In this document: in pieces, positions 1-8,245 of the stretch | Layout: each line of letters starts with the position of its first letter | Numbering within the stretch: the stretch's first letter is position 1 | The notes under the pieces: model-generated | Told to the model about the DNA's origin: nothing | Databases searched by the model: none | What the model saw: the letters and a program-made list of their open reading frames with translations, nothing else | DNA from: Paractinoplanes ferrugineus | Lineage (GTDB): Bacteria; Actinomycetota; Actinomycetes; Mycobacteriales; Micromonosporaceae | DNA length: 64,000 nt | Reading direction: 5' to 3' | Assembly (NCBI RefSeq): GCF_016862195.1 | Contig: NZ_BOMM01000001.1 | Location: forward strand, 248,001 to 312,000 | Position numbers and translations under genes: made by a program

Positions 1-108
1 GCGCCCGGCCAGGTGCTGCTGGCCAGCGCCCCGATCACAGTCGAGAACGGCGTAGCCACCCTCCCGCCGGACACCACCGTCTGGTGGTCCATCGGAAAAG
101 TCCGGTGA
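1..108 (+). CDS. C-terminal end of a probable glycoside hydrolase (partial)
   Basis: An open frame enters from the left edge and stops with TGA at 106-108, leaving 35 residues. The visible tail ends in TTVWWSIGKVR and contains a short beta-rich stretch (LASAPITVENGVATLPPDTTVW). This resembles the C-terminal beta-sandwich of GH13-type enzymes such as alpha-glucosidases and maltooligosyl transferases, where a PPDTT(A/V)W ending is common. No catalytic region is in the window, so the assignment rests on this tail alone. Confidence 0.45.
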   Translation, partial: APGQVLLASAPITVENGVATLPPDTTVWWSIGKVR

Positions 109-121
109 CTTATCGTTGACC

Positions 122-219
122 GGTGAGCGAGCGCCGGCGATCCACCCGAGTCGCGTCAGCGGACCTCGGGTGAGCGAACGCCGACGATCGTTCACCCGAG
201 TCGCGGTAAGCGGACATCG
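122..219 (+). repeat. Imperfect tandem duplication over a translation start
   Basis: Two adjacent copies (122-168 and 169-219) share GGTGAGCGA, a CGCCG(G/A)CGAT core, CACCCGAGTCGCG and AGCGGAC.TCG. Each has a GTGAGCGA start-like element, at 123 and 170. Only the second is in frame with the SLOG-like gene. The copies differ in length by 4 nt and by several substitutions. Confidence 0.75.
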
Positions 220-676
220 CGGCCTGCCGTCCGACGTGGAGGCCTACGTCGCGGCCGAGATCGGACACGAACTCCGCCGCCTGACCGCCGACCACCACCA
301 GCTGGTCGGCGTCTCCTGCCTGGCCGACGGCGCGGACCAGATCTTCGCCCGCGCCGTCCTGGCCGCCGGCGGCACCCTGGAAGCCGTCATCCCCGCCGAC
401 GACTACCGTGCCGGACTGCCGCCGCAAGCCCGAGCCGGCCTCGACGACCTGCTGAATCGGGCGACCGCCGTTCTCCGCTGCCCGCACCCCCGGTCGACCC
501 CCACCGCCTACATGGACGCCAGCCGCCTGATGATCGACCGCGCCGACCGCCTGATAGCCGTCTGGGACGGTCGCCCCGCCCGCTCCTTCGGCGGCACCGG
601 CGACGTGGTCGACTACGCCCGCGAGAAGTCGATCCCCACCGTCGTGATCTGGCCCCCCGGCGTCACCCGAACCTAG
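170..676 (+). CDS. SLOG-like (Rossmannoid nucleotide-sensing) domain protein
   Basis: A small single-domain protein of about 168 residues. It opens with RVAVSGHRGLP and continues with VGVSCLADGADQIFA, followed by IPADDYRAG, a run of alternating strands and helices, and a late DRADRLIAVWDG. This pattern fits the SLOG/DprA-like Rossmannoid superfamily, which is thought to bind nucleotides or their derivatives; no substrate can be assigned. The frame stays open to a TTG at 116, but GTG 170 places the protein start just before the first strand. The start region is an imperfect tandem duplication (122-219), so the 5' end may have been rearranged. The downstream flank holds no gene for about 780 bp. 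Confidence 0.6.
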   Translation: MSERRRSFTRVAVSGHRGLPSDVEAYVAAEIGHELRRLTADHHQLVGVSCLADGADQIFARAVLAAGGTLEAVIPADDYRAGLPPQARAGLDDLLNRATAVLRCPHPRSTPTAYMDASRLMIDRADRLIAVWDGRPARSFGGTGDVVDYAREKSIPTVVIWPPGVTRT

Positions 677-1454
677 CCCCGCTCCGGCTCCGGCTCCTGC
701 TCCGCAGCGACCCTTTTTCACTGAGGATGGGGCCTCCCAGGCGAGACCCCTCTTTCACTGAAGTTGGGTTGGCCTTGGGCTTGTCGAGCAGCCGCCAACC
801 GCCTTACGTCCGTTCTGCGGCAGTCGTCGAGGTGTTGTCGAGCCCTCAGCCCGCATGACCAGGTCATGTCGGCGACCAGCTCTTCCTTGACCAGGCCCGC
901 TCGCCCGCAAGTCGCCGGGTGATGCCCCGTGCCACCACCGCACCGCCATTGCCACCGGCCGTCGCACTCCAGCCGGCCGCCTCACGGCGCGCTCGGGGCC
1001 GGCCGCCTCACGGCGCGCCCTTGACGTCGGCAACCTCACGGCGCGCCCTTGGGGTCGGCGACCCCGCCTGGTACTCGATGCTCCGAGTGGCCGGCATATT
1101 TCCTCGGGCTCGGGCTCGGGCTCGGGCCGGTCGTCTCGCGGCGGGTCGGGGACTTCCCCTGCGGTGGGCGTCCCGCATCGCCGCCTCGCGTTGGGGTTGA
1201 GGCTCGGCGGTGGGCTTTCCGCCTCACGATGGGGCTGGGCTCGGCGGTGGGCTTTCCGTCTCGCTGCCGGTTCGCCGGTGTGGTCATCTTGCGAAGGATG
1301 GCCCGGTTTGGTCGTCTCGCAGTGGGCGTCTCGGGCCGGACACGGTGGGGGTGGGCCGGCGTGGTCGGGCGGCCCCCCACGCGCATGCCGATGGGGCTCG
1401 CGCCGGCCGGGTCGCGGTGAGGCTCCCGCTAAGCGATATCGGGGTGTGGTCCCG
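677..1454. other. Gene-free, repeat-rich GC stretch
   Basis: I see no convincing gene in these roughly 780 bp: the open frames are Arg/Pro/Gly-rich products of GC composition with no family signature. The stretch holds degenerate direct repeats. CCTCACGGCGCGC recurs three times at about 980-1050, CTCGGG repeats four times at 1103-1126, and a 37-bp-period repeat lies at 1201-1265. GTCTCGC-like motifs are scattered through it. It could be a decayed gene or a repeat-expanded spacer. Confidence 0.6.
1201..1265. repeat. Direct repeat, two copies of about 28 bp
   Basis: Copy one (1201-1228) and copy two (1238-1265) both begin GGCTCGGCGGTGGGCTTTCC and continue G(C/T)CTC(A/G)C. The first 21 bases are identical. 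The period is 37 bp. Confidence 0.8.
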
Positions 1455-1883
1455 CTACGTGGTGGTGGGTGGGGCGGTGAGCTCGGCGTATTCGGGTGAG
1501 CTCAGGAAAGTGCTGATCACCTCGGCGCTGCCGGGGGTGAACGGGCGGGCGAGGGCCGAGGCGGCGGGGATGAAGAGCATGGCGGCGCCTTCGCCGAGGA
1601 CCACGTCGGACTGGGTGGCGGTGGTGGGGCCGTAGAAGTAGTGCTTGAGGCGGTGCTGGGGGGCGAGTTTCTGGGTGGTGAAGGGGCGCAGTGGGGTGGC
1701 GGGGCGCAGGGACGTCTCCTCCCACAGTTCGCGTTCGGCGGCTTCGAGGGGGGTTTCGCCGGGCTCGATGGCGCCGCCGGGCAGGCCCCAGACGTTGGGG
1801 TAGTAGGGCGCTTGGTCGTCGCGTAGTTGCAGCAGCAGGGCGCCGGACCGGGCGACCAGCAAGACGCAGGCGATCCGGAGCAT
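1455..1883 (-). CDS. NUDIX hydrolase
   Basis: A 142-residue NUDIX protein that should hydrolyse a nucleoside-diphosphate-linked substrate with a divalent metal. The NUDIX box is at about residues 37-60: GGAIEPGETPLEAAERELWEE, giving G, E, RE and EE in the right register. The usual glycine after EE.. is a serine (EETSL). The ATG at 1883 overlaps the TGA of the upstream helicase gene by one base (TGATG), so the two are probably translationally coupled. The remaining substrate loops are not diagnostic; MutT-like cleaning or ADP-ribose hydrolysis are both possible. Confidence 0.88.
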   Translation of the reverse strand: MLRIACVLLVARSGALLLQLRDDQAPYYPNVWGLPGGAIEPGETPLEAAERELWEETSLRPATPLRPFTTQKLAPQHRLKHYFYGPTTATQSDVVLGEGAAMLFIPAASALARPFTPGSAEVISTFLSSPEYAELTAPPTTT

Positions 1884-3937
1884 CAGCTCTTGCCCAGGCG
1901 TTGCAGGGCGCCCAGCGCCACCTCCGGTTTGGTGGTGTACCAGAACGGGGGCAGTGACTTGCGCAGGAAAGCGCCGTAACCGCGGGCGGTCTCGAGGCGG
2001 GAGTCGAGGACGGCGACCACGCCCTTGTCGCCTTTGGAGCGGATCAGCCGGCCGACGCCCTGGGCCAGTCGGATGGCGGCGATGGGGACGCTCACGGAGG
2101 CGAAGCCGGAGCCGCCGGCGGCGTCGACGGCGGCGGAGCGGGCGGCGGCGAGGGGCTCGTCGGGGCGGGGGAAGGGGAGGCGGTCGATCACTACCAGCTG
2201 GCAGGCCTCGCCGGGCACGTCGACGCCCTGCCACAGGGACATGACGCCGAACAGGCAGCTCTCTTTGACTTCGCGGAATTTGCGGACCAGCAACGGCAGG
2301 GCCTCTTCACCCTGCAGGAGGATCGGCAGGTCGGTGCGGGCGCGCAGCAGCTCGGCGGCCTGGGTGGCGGCTTTGCGGGAGGAGAACAAGCCGAGGGTAC
2401 GACCACCGATCGCCTCGACCAGTTTGAGCAGTTCCTCGCCGGCCGCGTCGGGCAGCCCGGACGCCATCGGGCGGGGCAGGTGCGCGGCCACGTAGAGGAT
2501 GCCCTGTTTGGGGTAGTCGAAGGGGGAGCCGACGTCGAGTGACGTCCAGCCGTCGCCGGCGGTGGGTGGGGCGTCGGCGGTCAGTGAGCCGGGGGCGGCG
2601 GTCTCGGCCACGGCGGAGCGGGCGGACGGCACGGCCGGGGCGGCGGCGGGCAGGCCGAGTGAGCGGGCCACGGTGTCGAAGCGGCCGCCGAGGGTGAGGG
2701 TGGCCGAGGTGGCCACGACCGTACGGTCCGCGTAGAGGCCCTGGGCCAGGGTGCCGGCCACCGACAGCGGGGCGACCACCAGGGCTCGGCGGCCGTTGCC
2801 GAGGTCGGACTTCTCGACCCAGGCCACGTCGAAGTCGGACTCCTCCAGGAGGCGCTGGGCGGTGTCGGACAGGTCGCTGAGGGCGGTTTTGGCCTGCTGT
2901 TTGCGGACCGGGTCGGGGTCGTCGCCCTTGATGTCGCCAATGGCGGTCAGGCCGGCCCGGGTGCCCGCCTCCAGCAGGGTGACCGCCTGGCGCAGCAGGT
3001 CGGGCAGGCCGCTGGTGAGCCGGCCCGCGGGGTGGTCGGCGAGGCCGACGGTGAGGGCGTCGGCGGCCTCGGCCAGTTGCTCGGCGGTGGCCGGGGGGAT
3101 GAACGGCTTGGCGCGGCGGGACGAGCGCTCGATCGCCTCCGGGGTCAACTCGGCCTGGGCGGCGGAGGAGACGCGGTCGGCCAGCTCGTGGGCCTCGTCG
3201 ATGACGAGCAGTTTGTGCGGCGGGACGATGTGCCGGTCGGCGAGCATGTCGACGGCCAGCAGGCTGTGGTTGGTGACGACGATGTCGGCCTCGCGGGCGC
3301 GGGCGCGGGACGCCTCGGCGAAGCACTCGGCACCGTACGGGCATTTCTGCGCGCCCACGCAGTCACGGGCCGGCATGGACACCTGGCGCCAGGCGGTCTC
3401 GTCGACGCCGGGGTCGAGCTCGTCGCGGTCGCCCGTGGTGGTCTTCTCCGACCAGGCGTGCAGGCGCTGGATCTGCTTGCCGAGCTTGCCCGCCTCGCCG
3501 AGCCACTGGGTGGCCCGCGGCGCGTCGTCGAACAGCGTGTCGGTCGGCTGTTCCTCGTCGGCGTGCTCCATCTTGGCCAGGCACAGGTAGTGGTGGCGGC
3601 CCTTGAGGACGGCGAACGTGGGGCGGCGGCCGAGGACCGGCTCGACCGCCTCGGCGAGTCGGGGCAGGTCGTGCTCGACGAGTTGGTTCTGCAACGCCAG
3701 CGTGGCCGTGGAGACGACCACCGGGCCGTCGACGAGCAGGGACGGGGTCAGGTAGGCAAGACTTTTTCCGGTGCCGGTGCCGGCCTGCACGAGCAGGTGC
3801 TCGCGGTCCCGGATGGCCCGGTCGATGGCGGCGACCATGGCCTGCTGACCGGGGCGTTCGCCGCCGCCGGGGACCGCGCCGACGGCGGCGGCGAGGAGTT
3901 GGTCGGCGGTCGCCTTCTTGCGGGTAGCTGCGGGCAC
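1883..3937 (-). CDS. dinG: DinG/XPD-family ATP-dependent DNA helicase
   Basis: A 684-residue superfamily 2 helicase. Walker A is AGTGTGKS at residues 52-59 and the DEAH box reads VIDEAHEL. A cysteine cluster (C..A.KC.YG..C) lies between them, as expected for the 4Fe-4S domain of DinG/XPD proteins. VVTNHSLL and a C-terminal LPFPRPDEP and QGVGRLIRS (motif VI) complete the family pattern. DinG unwinds 5'-tailed, forked and R-loop DNA during repair. Translation starts at GTG 3937, and the stop overlaps the start of the NUDIX gene by one base. The gene is divergent from the DUF402 gene at 3994. Confidence 0.9.
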   Translation of the reverse strand: MPAATRKKATADQLLAAAVGAVPGGGERPGQQAMVAAIDRAIRDREHLLVQAGTGTGKSLAYLTPSLLVDGPVVVSTATLALQNQLVEHDLPRLAEAVEPVLGRRPTFAVLKGRHHYLCLAKMEHADEEQPTDTLFDDAPRATQWLGEAGKLGKQIQRLHAWSEKTTTGDRDELDPGVDETAWRQVSMPARDCVGAQKCPYGAECFAEASRARAREADIVVTNHSLLAVDMLADRHIVPPHKLLVIDEAHELADRVSSAAQAELTPEAIERSSRRAKPFIPPATAEQLAEAADALTVGLADHPAGRLTSGLPDLLRQAVTLLEAGTRAGLTAIGDIKGDDPDPVRKQQAKTALSDLSDTAQRLLEESDFDVAWVEKSDLGNGRRALVVAPLSVAGTLAQGLYADRTVVATSATLTLGGRFDTVARSLGLPAAAPAVPSARSAVAETAAPGSLTADAPPTAGDGWTSLDVGSPFDYPKQGILYVAAHLPRPMASGLPDAAGEELLKLVEAIGGRTLGLFSSRKAATQAAELLRARTDLPILLQGEEALPLLVRKFREVKESCLFGVMSLWQGVDVPGEACQLVVIDRLPFPRPDEPLAAARSAAVDAAGGSGFASVSVPIAAIRLAQGVGRLIRSKGDKGVVAVLDSRLETARGYGAFLRKSLPPFWYTTKPEVALGALQRLGKS

Positions 3938-3993
3938 GCGAAGACGGTACCCGCCACCACCGACAGATTCCGACCACCGTTAGGGTTCGAGTC

Positions 3994-4500
3994 ATGCCGC
4001 ACGACATGGTCCGGGTCGTCTACACGAAGTACGACGGCGCGGCCCACCGGGACTATCCGGCCCGCCGCTTCGGCTCCGACGACCTCGGCGTCTGGGTCGG
4101 GGTGACGCACGGCACGAAGTCGGTCTACCACGGCCGCCCGTCGGTCGAGCAGATCCCGTTCGTCCTGCTGATCCCGCATCACGCCTGGTGGACCGGGATG
4201 TTCAACCCGCCGCCGCGGACCAGCGAGGCCTACTGCGACATCACCACGCCGGCCCGGTGGGAGGGTGACACCGTACACATCATTGATCTTGACCTTGATG
4301 TGGTGCGCCGGCGGGAGACCGGCGTGGTGGAGTTGCGCGACGAGGACGAGTTCGAGGAGCACCGGGTCCGGTTCGGTTACCCGGACGATCTGGTGCTCGA
4401 GGCGCAGGCGGCCGCGGCCCGGCTGCTGGGCGCGCTGGGCGACGGCAGCGAGCCGTTCGCCACGGAGTACCAGAAATATCTAGCCCAGGTCGCCCAGTGA
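3994..4500 (+). CDS. DUF402 family protein
   Basis: A 168-residue protein with the DUF402/FomD-like beta-barrel pattern: an N-terminal KYDG...DYPARRFGSD, then W..MFN and YCDI.TP.....D.V..IDLDLDVVR, ending in a helical tail with L.A...A..LL. Relatives are nucleotide phosphate phosphatases or of unknown role. The ATG lies 56 bp from the divergent helicase start. The last 21 bp overlap tail-to-tail with the SigJ-like gene on the other strand. The exact substrate cannot be read from the sequence. Confidence 0.8.
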   Translation: MPHDMVRVVYTKYDGAAHRDYPARRFGSDDLGVWVGVTHGTKSVYHGRPSVEQIPFVLLIPHHAWWTGMFNPPPRTSEAYCDITTPARWEGDTVHIIDLDLDVVRRRETGVVELRDEDEFEEHRVRFGYPDDLVLEAQAAAARLLGALGDGSEPFATEYQKYLAQVAQ

Positions 4501-5361
4501 CAATTTGCCCGGGTTGAGCTGGTTGAACAGCCCGGTGATCCGGCCCTCGTCGACCGTCACGGCGAGCACCGACAGCAGCGGGCGCCCGTCGGCGAAGGTG
4601 CCGCGCACCAGCACCCCCGCCGCGCCGTTGACCACCACCGGCTCGACCGTGACCGCGCTGAGCCGGTTGCCGAGGATGCCGAGGTAGAAGCGGGCCACCC
4701 GGTCCGCGCCGACGACCGGGCGGGTGCCGACGCCGGGGACGAGACCGCCGCCGTCGCCGATCGCGACCACGTCGGGCGCGAGCACGGCCGCGAGCGCTTG
4801 CAGATCACCGCTGCTCGCCGCGGCCAGGAACGCGTTGAGCACCTCGCGCTGTTCGGCCGGCCCGGCCGAGTGCCGCACCGTGCCCTCGTTGATCGCGCGC
4901 CGGCCGCGGGAGGCGTGCTGGCGGGCGGCGCTCTCGGTGGTGCCGAGCACGGTCGCGACGTCTTCGAACGGCAGGCCGAAGGCGTCGTGCAGGACCAGGG
5001 CGACCCGCTGTTCGGGGCTCAGTCGCTCGAGGACGATCAGCAGGGCCAGCCCGACCTGGTCGCTCATCTCGGCGTGGGCGGCCGGTCCGGGATCAGGATC
5101 AACGGTGTACGCCGGGAGCCACTGACCGGGGTAGGCCTCCCGGCTGACCCGCGCCGATTTCAGCACGTCGAGACAGATGCGCCCGGTCACCGTCGTCAGC
5201 CAGCCGCGCAGGTCGTGGATCTTGCCGCCGGTCCGGGCCCGATCGAAGCGCAGCCACGCCTCCTGCACCGCGTCCTCGGCTTCGGCCCGGCTGCCCAGCA
5301 TGCGATAGGCGAGGGCGAGCAGGTGCGGCCGCTCGGCCTCGAACTCGGTGGTCGACGGCAT
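4480..5361 (-). CDS. SigJ-like ECF RNA polymerase sigma factor with SnoaL-like C-terminus
   Basis: The 293-residue product has sigma region 2 (RPHLLALAYRMLGS..EAEDAVQEAWLRF), region 4 (LSPEQRVALVLHDAFGLPFE with a helix-turn-helix at TTESAARQHASRGRR) and a C-terminal NTF2/SnoaL-like domain of about 115 residues. That layout defines the ECF41/SigJ type, in which the C-terminal domain controls activity and no separate anti-sigma factor is needed. I chose ATG 5361 because the helix of region 2 follows at once; the frame is open to 5427. No partner carboxymuconolactone decarboxylase or oxidoreductase, common next to ECF41 genes, is visible. Confidence 0.88.
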   Translation of the reverse strand: MPSTTEFEAERPHLLALAYRMLGSRAEAEDAVQEAWLRFDRARTGGKIHDLRGWLTTVTGRICLDVLKSARVSREAYPGQWLPAYTVDPDPGPAAHAEMSDQVGLALLIVLERLSPEQRVALVLHDAFGLPFEDVATVLGTTESAARQHASRGRRAINEGTVRHSAGPAEQREVLNAFLAAASSGDLQALAAVLAPDVVAIGDGGGLVPGVGTRPVVGADRVARFYLGILGNRLSAVTVEPVVVNGAAGVLVRGTFADGRPLLSVLAVTVDEGRITGLFNQLNPGKLSLGDLG

Positions 5362-5441
5362 GGCTGAAATTCTGCGTGACAAAGCCGTGCTGCCGGTACC
5401 GGATGTGACACAGTAGTAATCGCCCATATCGTACGAATCGG

Positions 5442-6419
5442 ATGTTGCAATCGGATGGTGTGCTCGTGAGCAACGGTGCGACTATCGCCTGCGGCCTGGC
5501 CGGGCTGGCCGCGGGCGCCGGTGCCGTGTCGATCGGGGCCGTGCGGTCGCGCCGGCCCGGTCCGTACCTGGCCGCCGGGCATGCGCTCGCCCTGCCCCGG
5601 CACGCCGACCCGCTGCCCGAGGTGCTGCGGAGCGGCCTCGGCGGGCTGACCGTGCCGGTCACTCCCGGCCCGCACGGCGAGTTGTTCCTCGGACCGGGCG
5701 GGCCGCAACCCGGCCGTACGCTGCGCCGGCTGGTCCTGACCCCGCTCCTGGCCCGCGCCCGGAGCCGGGGTGGGCGTCTCGCTCACAACCAGGTGACGCC
5801 GTTCCGGCTGGTCGTGGAGTTCGTCGGGGAAAACCGCGAGGCGGAGACGCTGCTCCGGGCGTACCGCATGCTCGACCAGCAGTTGCGTGACCATGCCGCC
5901 CTGCTCAGCCACTGCGCCGGCGAAACCCTCGTGCCGGGTGCCGTCACCGTCTCGGTCGCCGGCATCGTCGACGTCCGGCAGCTGCTGGCCGGGCAGGACG
6001 AGCGGTACGCCTTCGCCGACGGCACGTTCGACGACATCGGCTCCCGGTCGGCCCCGCCCCGGCTCGTCCCGATGATCAGCGAGCCGTGGAACCGCCGGTT
6101 CGGCTGGGACGGCCGCGAGCCGATCTCCGCCGAGGAACGTCACCTGCTGCACGCGATGGTTCGCGCGGCCCACGAGGACGGCCGTACCGTGCGCATCTCC
6201 GGCCTGCCGACCGCCTCGCGCGCGGCCCGCCGGGCGCTCTGGACCGAGCTGGGCGCGGCCGGGGTGGACGTGATCGCCGACTTCGACAAGCGCGGACTGG
6301 CTCGGCACCTGCGCCGGCACCCGGTCAGCAGCTGGGCGCCACGCACCCCGATGCCGGGCGTCGCGGTCCGCCGAGACCTGCCCCGGCCGCATCCGGATCG
6401 TCCCCGCGAATCGGTGTAG
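5442..6419 (+). CDS. PI-PLC/AIM6-like TIM-barrel protein with degenerate active site
   Basis: The 325-residue product has a hydrophobic N-terminus (residues 9-32). It then follows the AIM6/PI-PLC-like layout: HALALPRHADPLPEVLRSGL, GRTLRRLVLTPL, a long helix, RYAFADGTFDDIGS, ISEPWNRRFGWDG..PISAEE, and a last barrel strand AGVDVIADFDKRGLARHL. The later half matches the family well. The residues that should be catalytic are changed: the HAHNDY-like motif reads HALALP, the E.D strand reads GLTVPV, and the next H-D motif reads LGPG. The protein is therefore probably a non-enzymatic relative. ATG 5442 is used; GTG 5466 is an alternative. The gene is divergent from the sigma gene. Confidence 0.6.
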   Translation: MLQSDGVLVSNGATIACGLAGLAAGAGAVSIGAVRSRRPGPYLAAGHALALPRHADPLPEVLRSGLGGLTVPVTPGPHGELFLGPGGPQPGRTLRRLVLTPLLARARSRGGRLAHNQVTPFRLVVEFVGENREAETLLRAYRMLDQQLRDHAALLSHCAGETLVPGAVTVSVAGIVDVRQLLAGQDERYAFADGTFDDIGSRSAPPRLVPMISEPWNRRFGWDGREPISAEERHLLHAMVRAAHEDGRTVRISGLPTASRAARRALWTELGAAGVDVIADFDKRGLARHLRRHPVSSWAPRTPMPGVAVRRDLPRPHPDRPRESV

Positions 6420-6452
6420 AACAGCGCCGCCGGGGGCATCACTGCCCCGCCC

Positions 6453-6485
6453 ACCGGGCGAACGAAAGGTGAACCGTGGGCGACC
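6453..6485 (-). promoter_or_regulatory. PHO-box-like triple direct repeat (PhoP site)
   Basis: Read on the minus strand there are three consecutive 11-bp units: GGTCGCCCACG, GTTCACCTTTC and GTTCGCCCGGT. Actinomycete PHO boxes are 11-bp direct repeats built on GTTCACC. The site lies 51 bp before the DUF47-pit genes, which import phosphate, so PhoP control is a natural inference. Confidence 0.65.
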
Positions 6486-6535
6486 GCTAGCATTCCCGGA
6501 GATCCATCCCACCTCCGTCGATCGAGGTCCGCGTC

Positions 6536-7162
6536 GTGAAGTTCTCCTTCCGCCCCGTCGAGGGGGCCTTCTACGAGCTGTTCACGTCCGCCGCCCACAA
6601 CCTCGTCAAAGGCACCGAGCTGCTCAACGAGCTGGCGCTGCCGGGCGTCGACGTGATGTCGGTGAGCGAGCGGCTGACCGATGTGGAACACGACAGCGAC
6701 CAGATCACCCACGATCTCTACAAGAAGATCAACTCGACGTTCATCACACCGTTCGACCGGGCCGACATCTACAACCTCGGCTCCGGGCTCGATGACGTGA
6801 TGGATCACCTCGAAGCCGTCGGAAACCTTCTCTACCTGTACGGGCTGACCGAGCTCCCGTCGCTGCCCCGGGAGATGCACGAGCTCGTCAACGTGCTCGA
6901 CCAGCAGGCGAAGATCACCGCTGAGGCGATGCCGCGGTTGCGCTCCATGAAGGGTCTCGAGGAGTACTGGATCGAGATCAACCGCCTCGAGAACGACGGC
7001 GACCGTTCCTACCGCATGCTGCTGGTCCGGCTGTTCTCCGGCGAGTACGACGCCCTCACCGTGCTGAAGATGAAGGAGGTCGCCGACGAGCTGGAGGCCG
7101 CCTGCGACGCCTTCGAGCACGTGGCGAACACGGTCGAGACCATCGCGGTCAAGGAGTCCTAG
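6536..7162 (+). CDS. DUF47 family (PhoU-like) phosphate transport accessory protein
   Basis: A 208-residue all-helical protein typical of the DUF47/PhoU-like family, usually encoded next to Pit transporters and thought to modulate them. Conserved features include FYELF..AA.N...G, VEHDSDQITHDLY, TFITPFDRADIYNL (a metal-binding E/DxxxD motif) and DDVMDHLEA, repeated in the second half as LENDGDRSYR. Translation begins at GTG 6536. The stop is 3 nt from the TTG of the transporter gene, so the pair is one operon. A PHO-box-like repeat lies upstream. Confidence 0.92.
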   Translation: MKFSFRPVEGAFYELFTSAAHNLVKGTELLNELALPGVDVMSVSERLTDVEHDSDQITHDLYKKINSTFITPFDRADIYNLGSGLDDVMDHLEAVGNLLYLYGLTELPSLPREMHELVNVLDQQAKITAEAMPRLRSMKGLEEYWIEINRLENDGDRSYRMLLVRLFSGEYDALTVLKMKEVADELEAACDAFEHVANTVETIAVKES

Positions 7163-7165
7163 GCC

Positions 7166-8170
7166 TTGTCTGCCGAACTCGTCGCCGTCCTCGCGGTGAT
7201 CCTGGCGGCGATGGTGTTCGACTACACCAACGGCTTCCACGACGCGGCGAACGCCATCGCCACCAGTGTCAGCACCCGGGCGCTGACCCCTCGGATCGCG
7301 CTGCTGATGGCCGCCATCGGCAACTTCATCGGCGCCCACTTCGGCGAGAAGGTCGCGAAGACCGTCGGCAGTGGCCTGATCGACGTGCCCCAGGTGGTCG
7401 GTGGCCTGGCCCTGGTGCTGGCCGGGGTGCTGGGCGCCATCGCCTGGAACCTGATCACGTGGTACTTCGGCCTGCCCTCGTCCTCCTCGCACGCCCTGAT
7501 CGGCGGCCTGGTCGGCGCGGCCCTGGTCGCCGGTGAGACGGTGCACTGGGCCGGCATCGTCAAGAAGGTCCTGCTGCCGATGGTGCTGTCCCCGGTGGCC
7601 GGCTTCGTCCTCGGCTTCATCGTGATGGTCGCCCTGATGTGGATCTTCCGGCGTGGTCGCCCGGCCAAGCTGAACCGTGGCTTCCGCTGGGCCCAGACCG
7701 TCTCGGCGGCGCTGATGTCGATCGGCCACGGCCTGCAGGACGCCGCGAAGACCATCGGCGTGATCGTGCTGGCCCTCTACGTGGGCGGCTACCAGGACTC
7801 CACGTCGCACATCCCGCAGTGGGCGTACTGGACGTCGGCGACGGTGCTGGCGCTCGGCACGTACGCGGGTGGCTGGCGCATCATCCGGACCCTGGGCCGC
7901 AAGATCATCGACCTCGGCCCGCCCGAGGGTTTCGCCGCCGAGACGGTGGCGAGCAGCCTGCTCTTCACGTTCGGCATCGGCCTGGGCGCCCCGATCAGCA
8001 CCACCCACACGATCACGTCGGCCATCATGGGCGTCGGCGCCACCAAGAAGCTGTCCGCCGTCCGCTGGGGCGTGGCCGGCAACATCGTCGGCGCGTGGAT
8101 CCTGACCTTCCCGGGTGCGGGCGGCATCGCGGCGCTCTGCTACTTCGTGGTCCGCCCGTTCTTCTCCTGA
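7166..8170 (+). CDS. pit: Inorganic phosphate transporter, PiT family
   Basis: A 334-residue membrane protein with about ten hydrophobic segments. The first PiT signature is DYTNGFHDAANAIATSVSTRAL at about residues 19-40. The second, inverted half carries GHGLQDAAKTIG, and a late GLGAPISTTHTI segment is also typical. PiT proteins carry metal phosphate with protons or sodium at low affinity. TTG 7166 is the likely start: it is 3 nt after the DUF47 stop and directly begins the first helix. A strong hairpin follows the stop codon. Confidence 0.95.
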   Translation: MSAELVAVLAVILAAMVFDYTNGFHDAANAIATSVSTRALTPRIALLMAAIGNFIGAHFGEKVAKTVGSGLIDVPQVVGGLALVLAGVLGAIAWNLITWYFGLPSSSSHALIGGLVGAALVAGETVHWAGIVKKVLLPMVLSPVAGFVLGFIVMVALMWIFRRGRPAKLNRGFRWAQTVSAALMSIGHGLQDAAKTIGVIVLALYVGGYQDSTSHIPQWAYWTSATVLALGTYAGGWRIIRTLGRKIIDLGPPEGFAAETVASSLLFTFGIGLGAPISTTHTITSAIMGVGATKKLSAVRWGVAGNIVGAWILTFPGAGGIAALCYFVVRPFFS

Positions 8171-8205
8171 CTCACCGCCCGGACCCGCCGGTCCGGCCGG
8201 TGAGT
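8170..8205 (+). terminator. Hairpin after pit
   Basis: Arms at 8170-8185 and 8190-8205 form a 16-bp stem with one mismatch around loop CGCC. It starts on the last base of the pit stop codon. There is no T-run, as is common in GC-rich actinomycetes. Confidence 0.75.
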
Positions 8206-8245
8206 CGCCGATCGCCTTGAAGCCCGCGAGGCCGGTCATGTCACC

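Noticed and set aside
970-1265. Repeats suggesting a CRISPR array
   Set aside because: The repeats are degenerate, of varying spacing and without unique spacers of constant length. There are no cas genes.
676-1454. Long open frames in the gene-free stretch
   Set aside because: All are Arg/Pro/Gly-rich products of high GC content in several frames at once, with no family motif or ribosome site.
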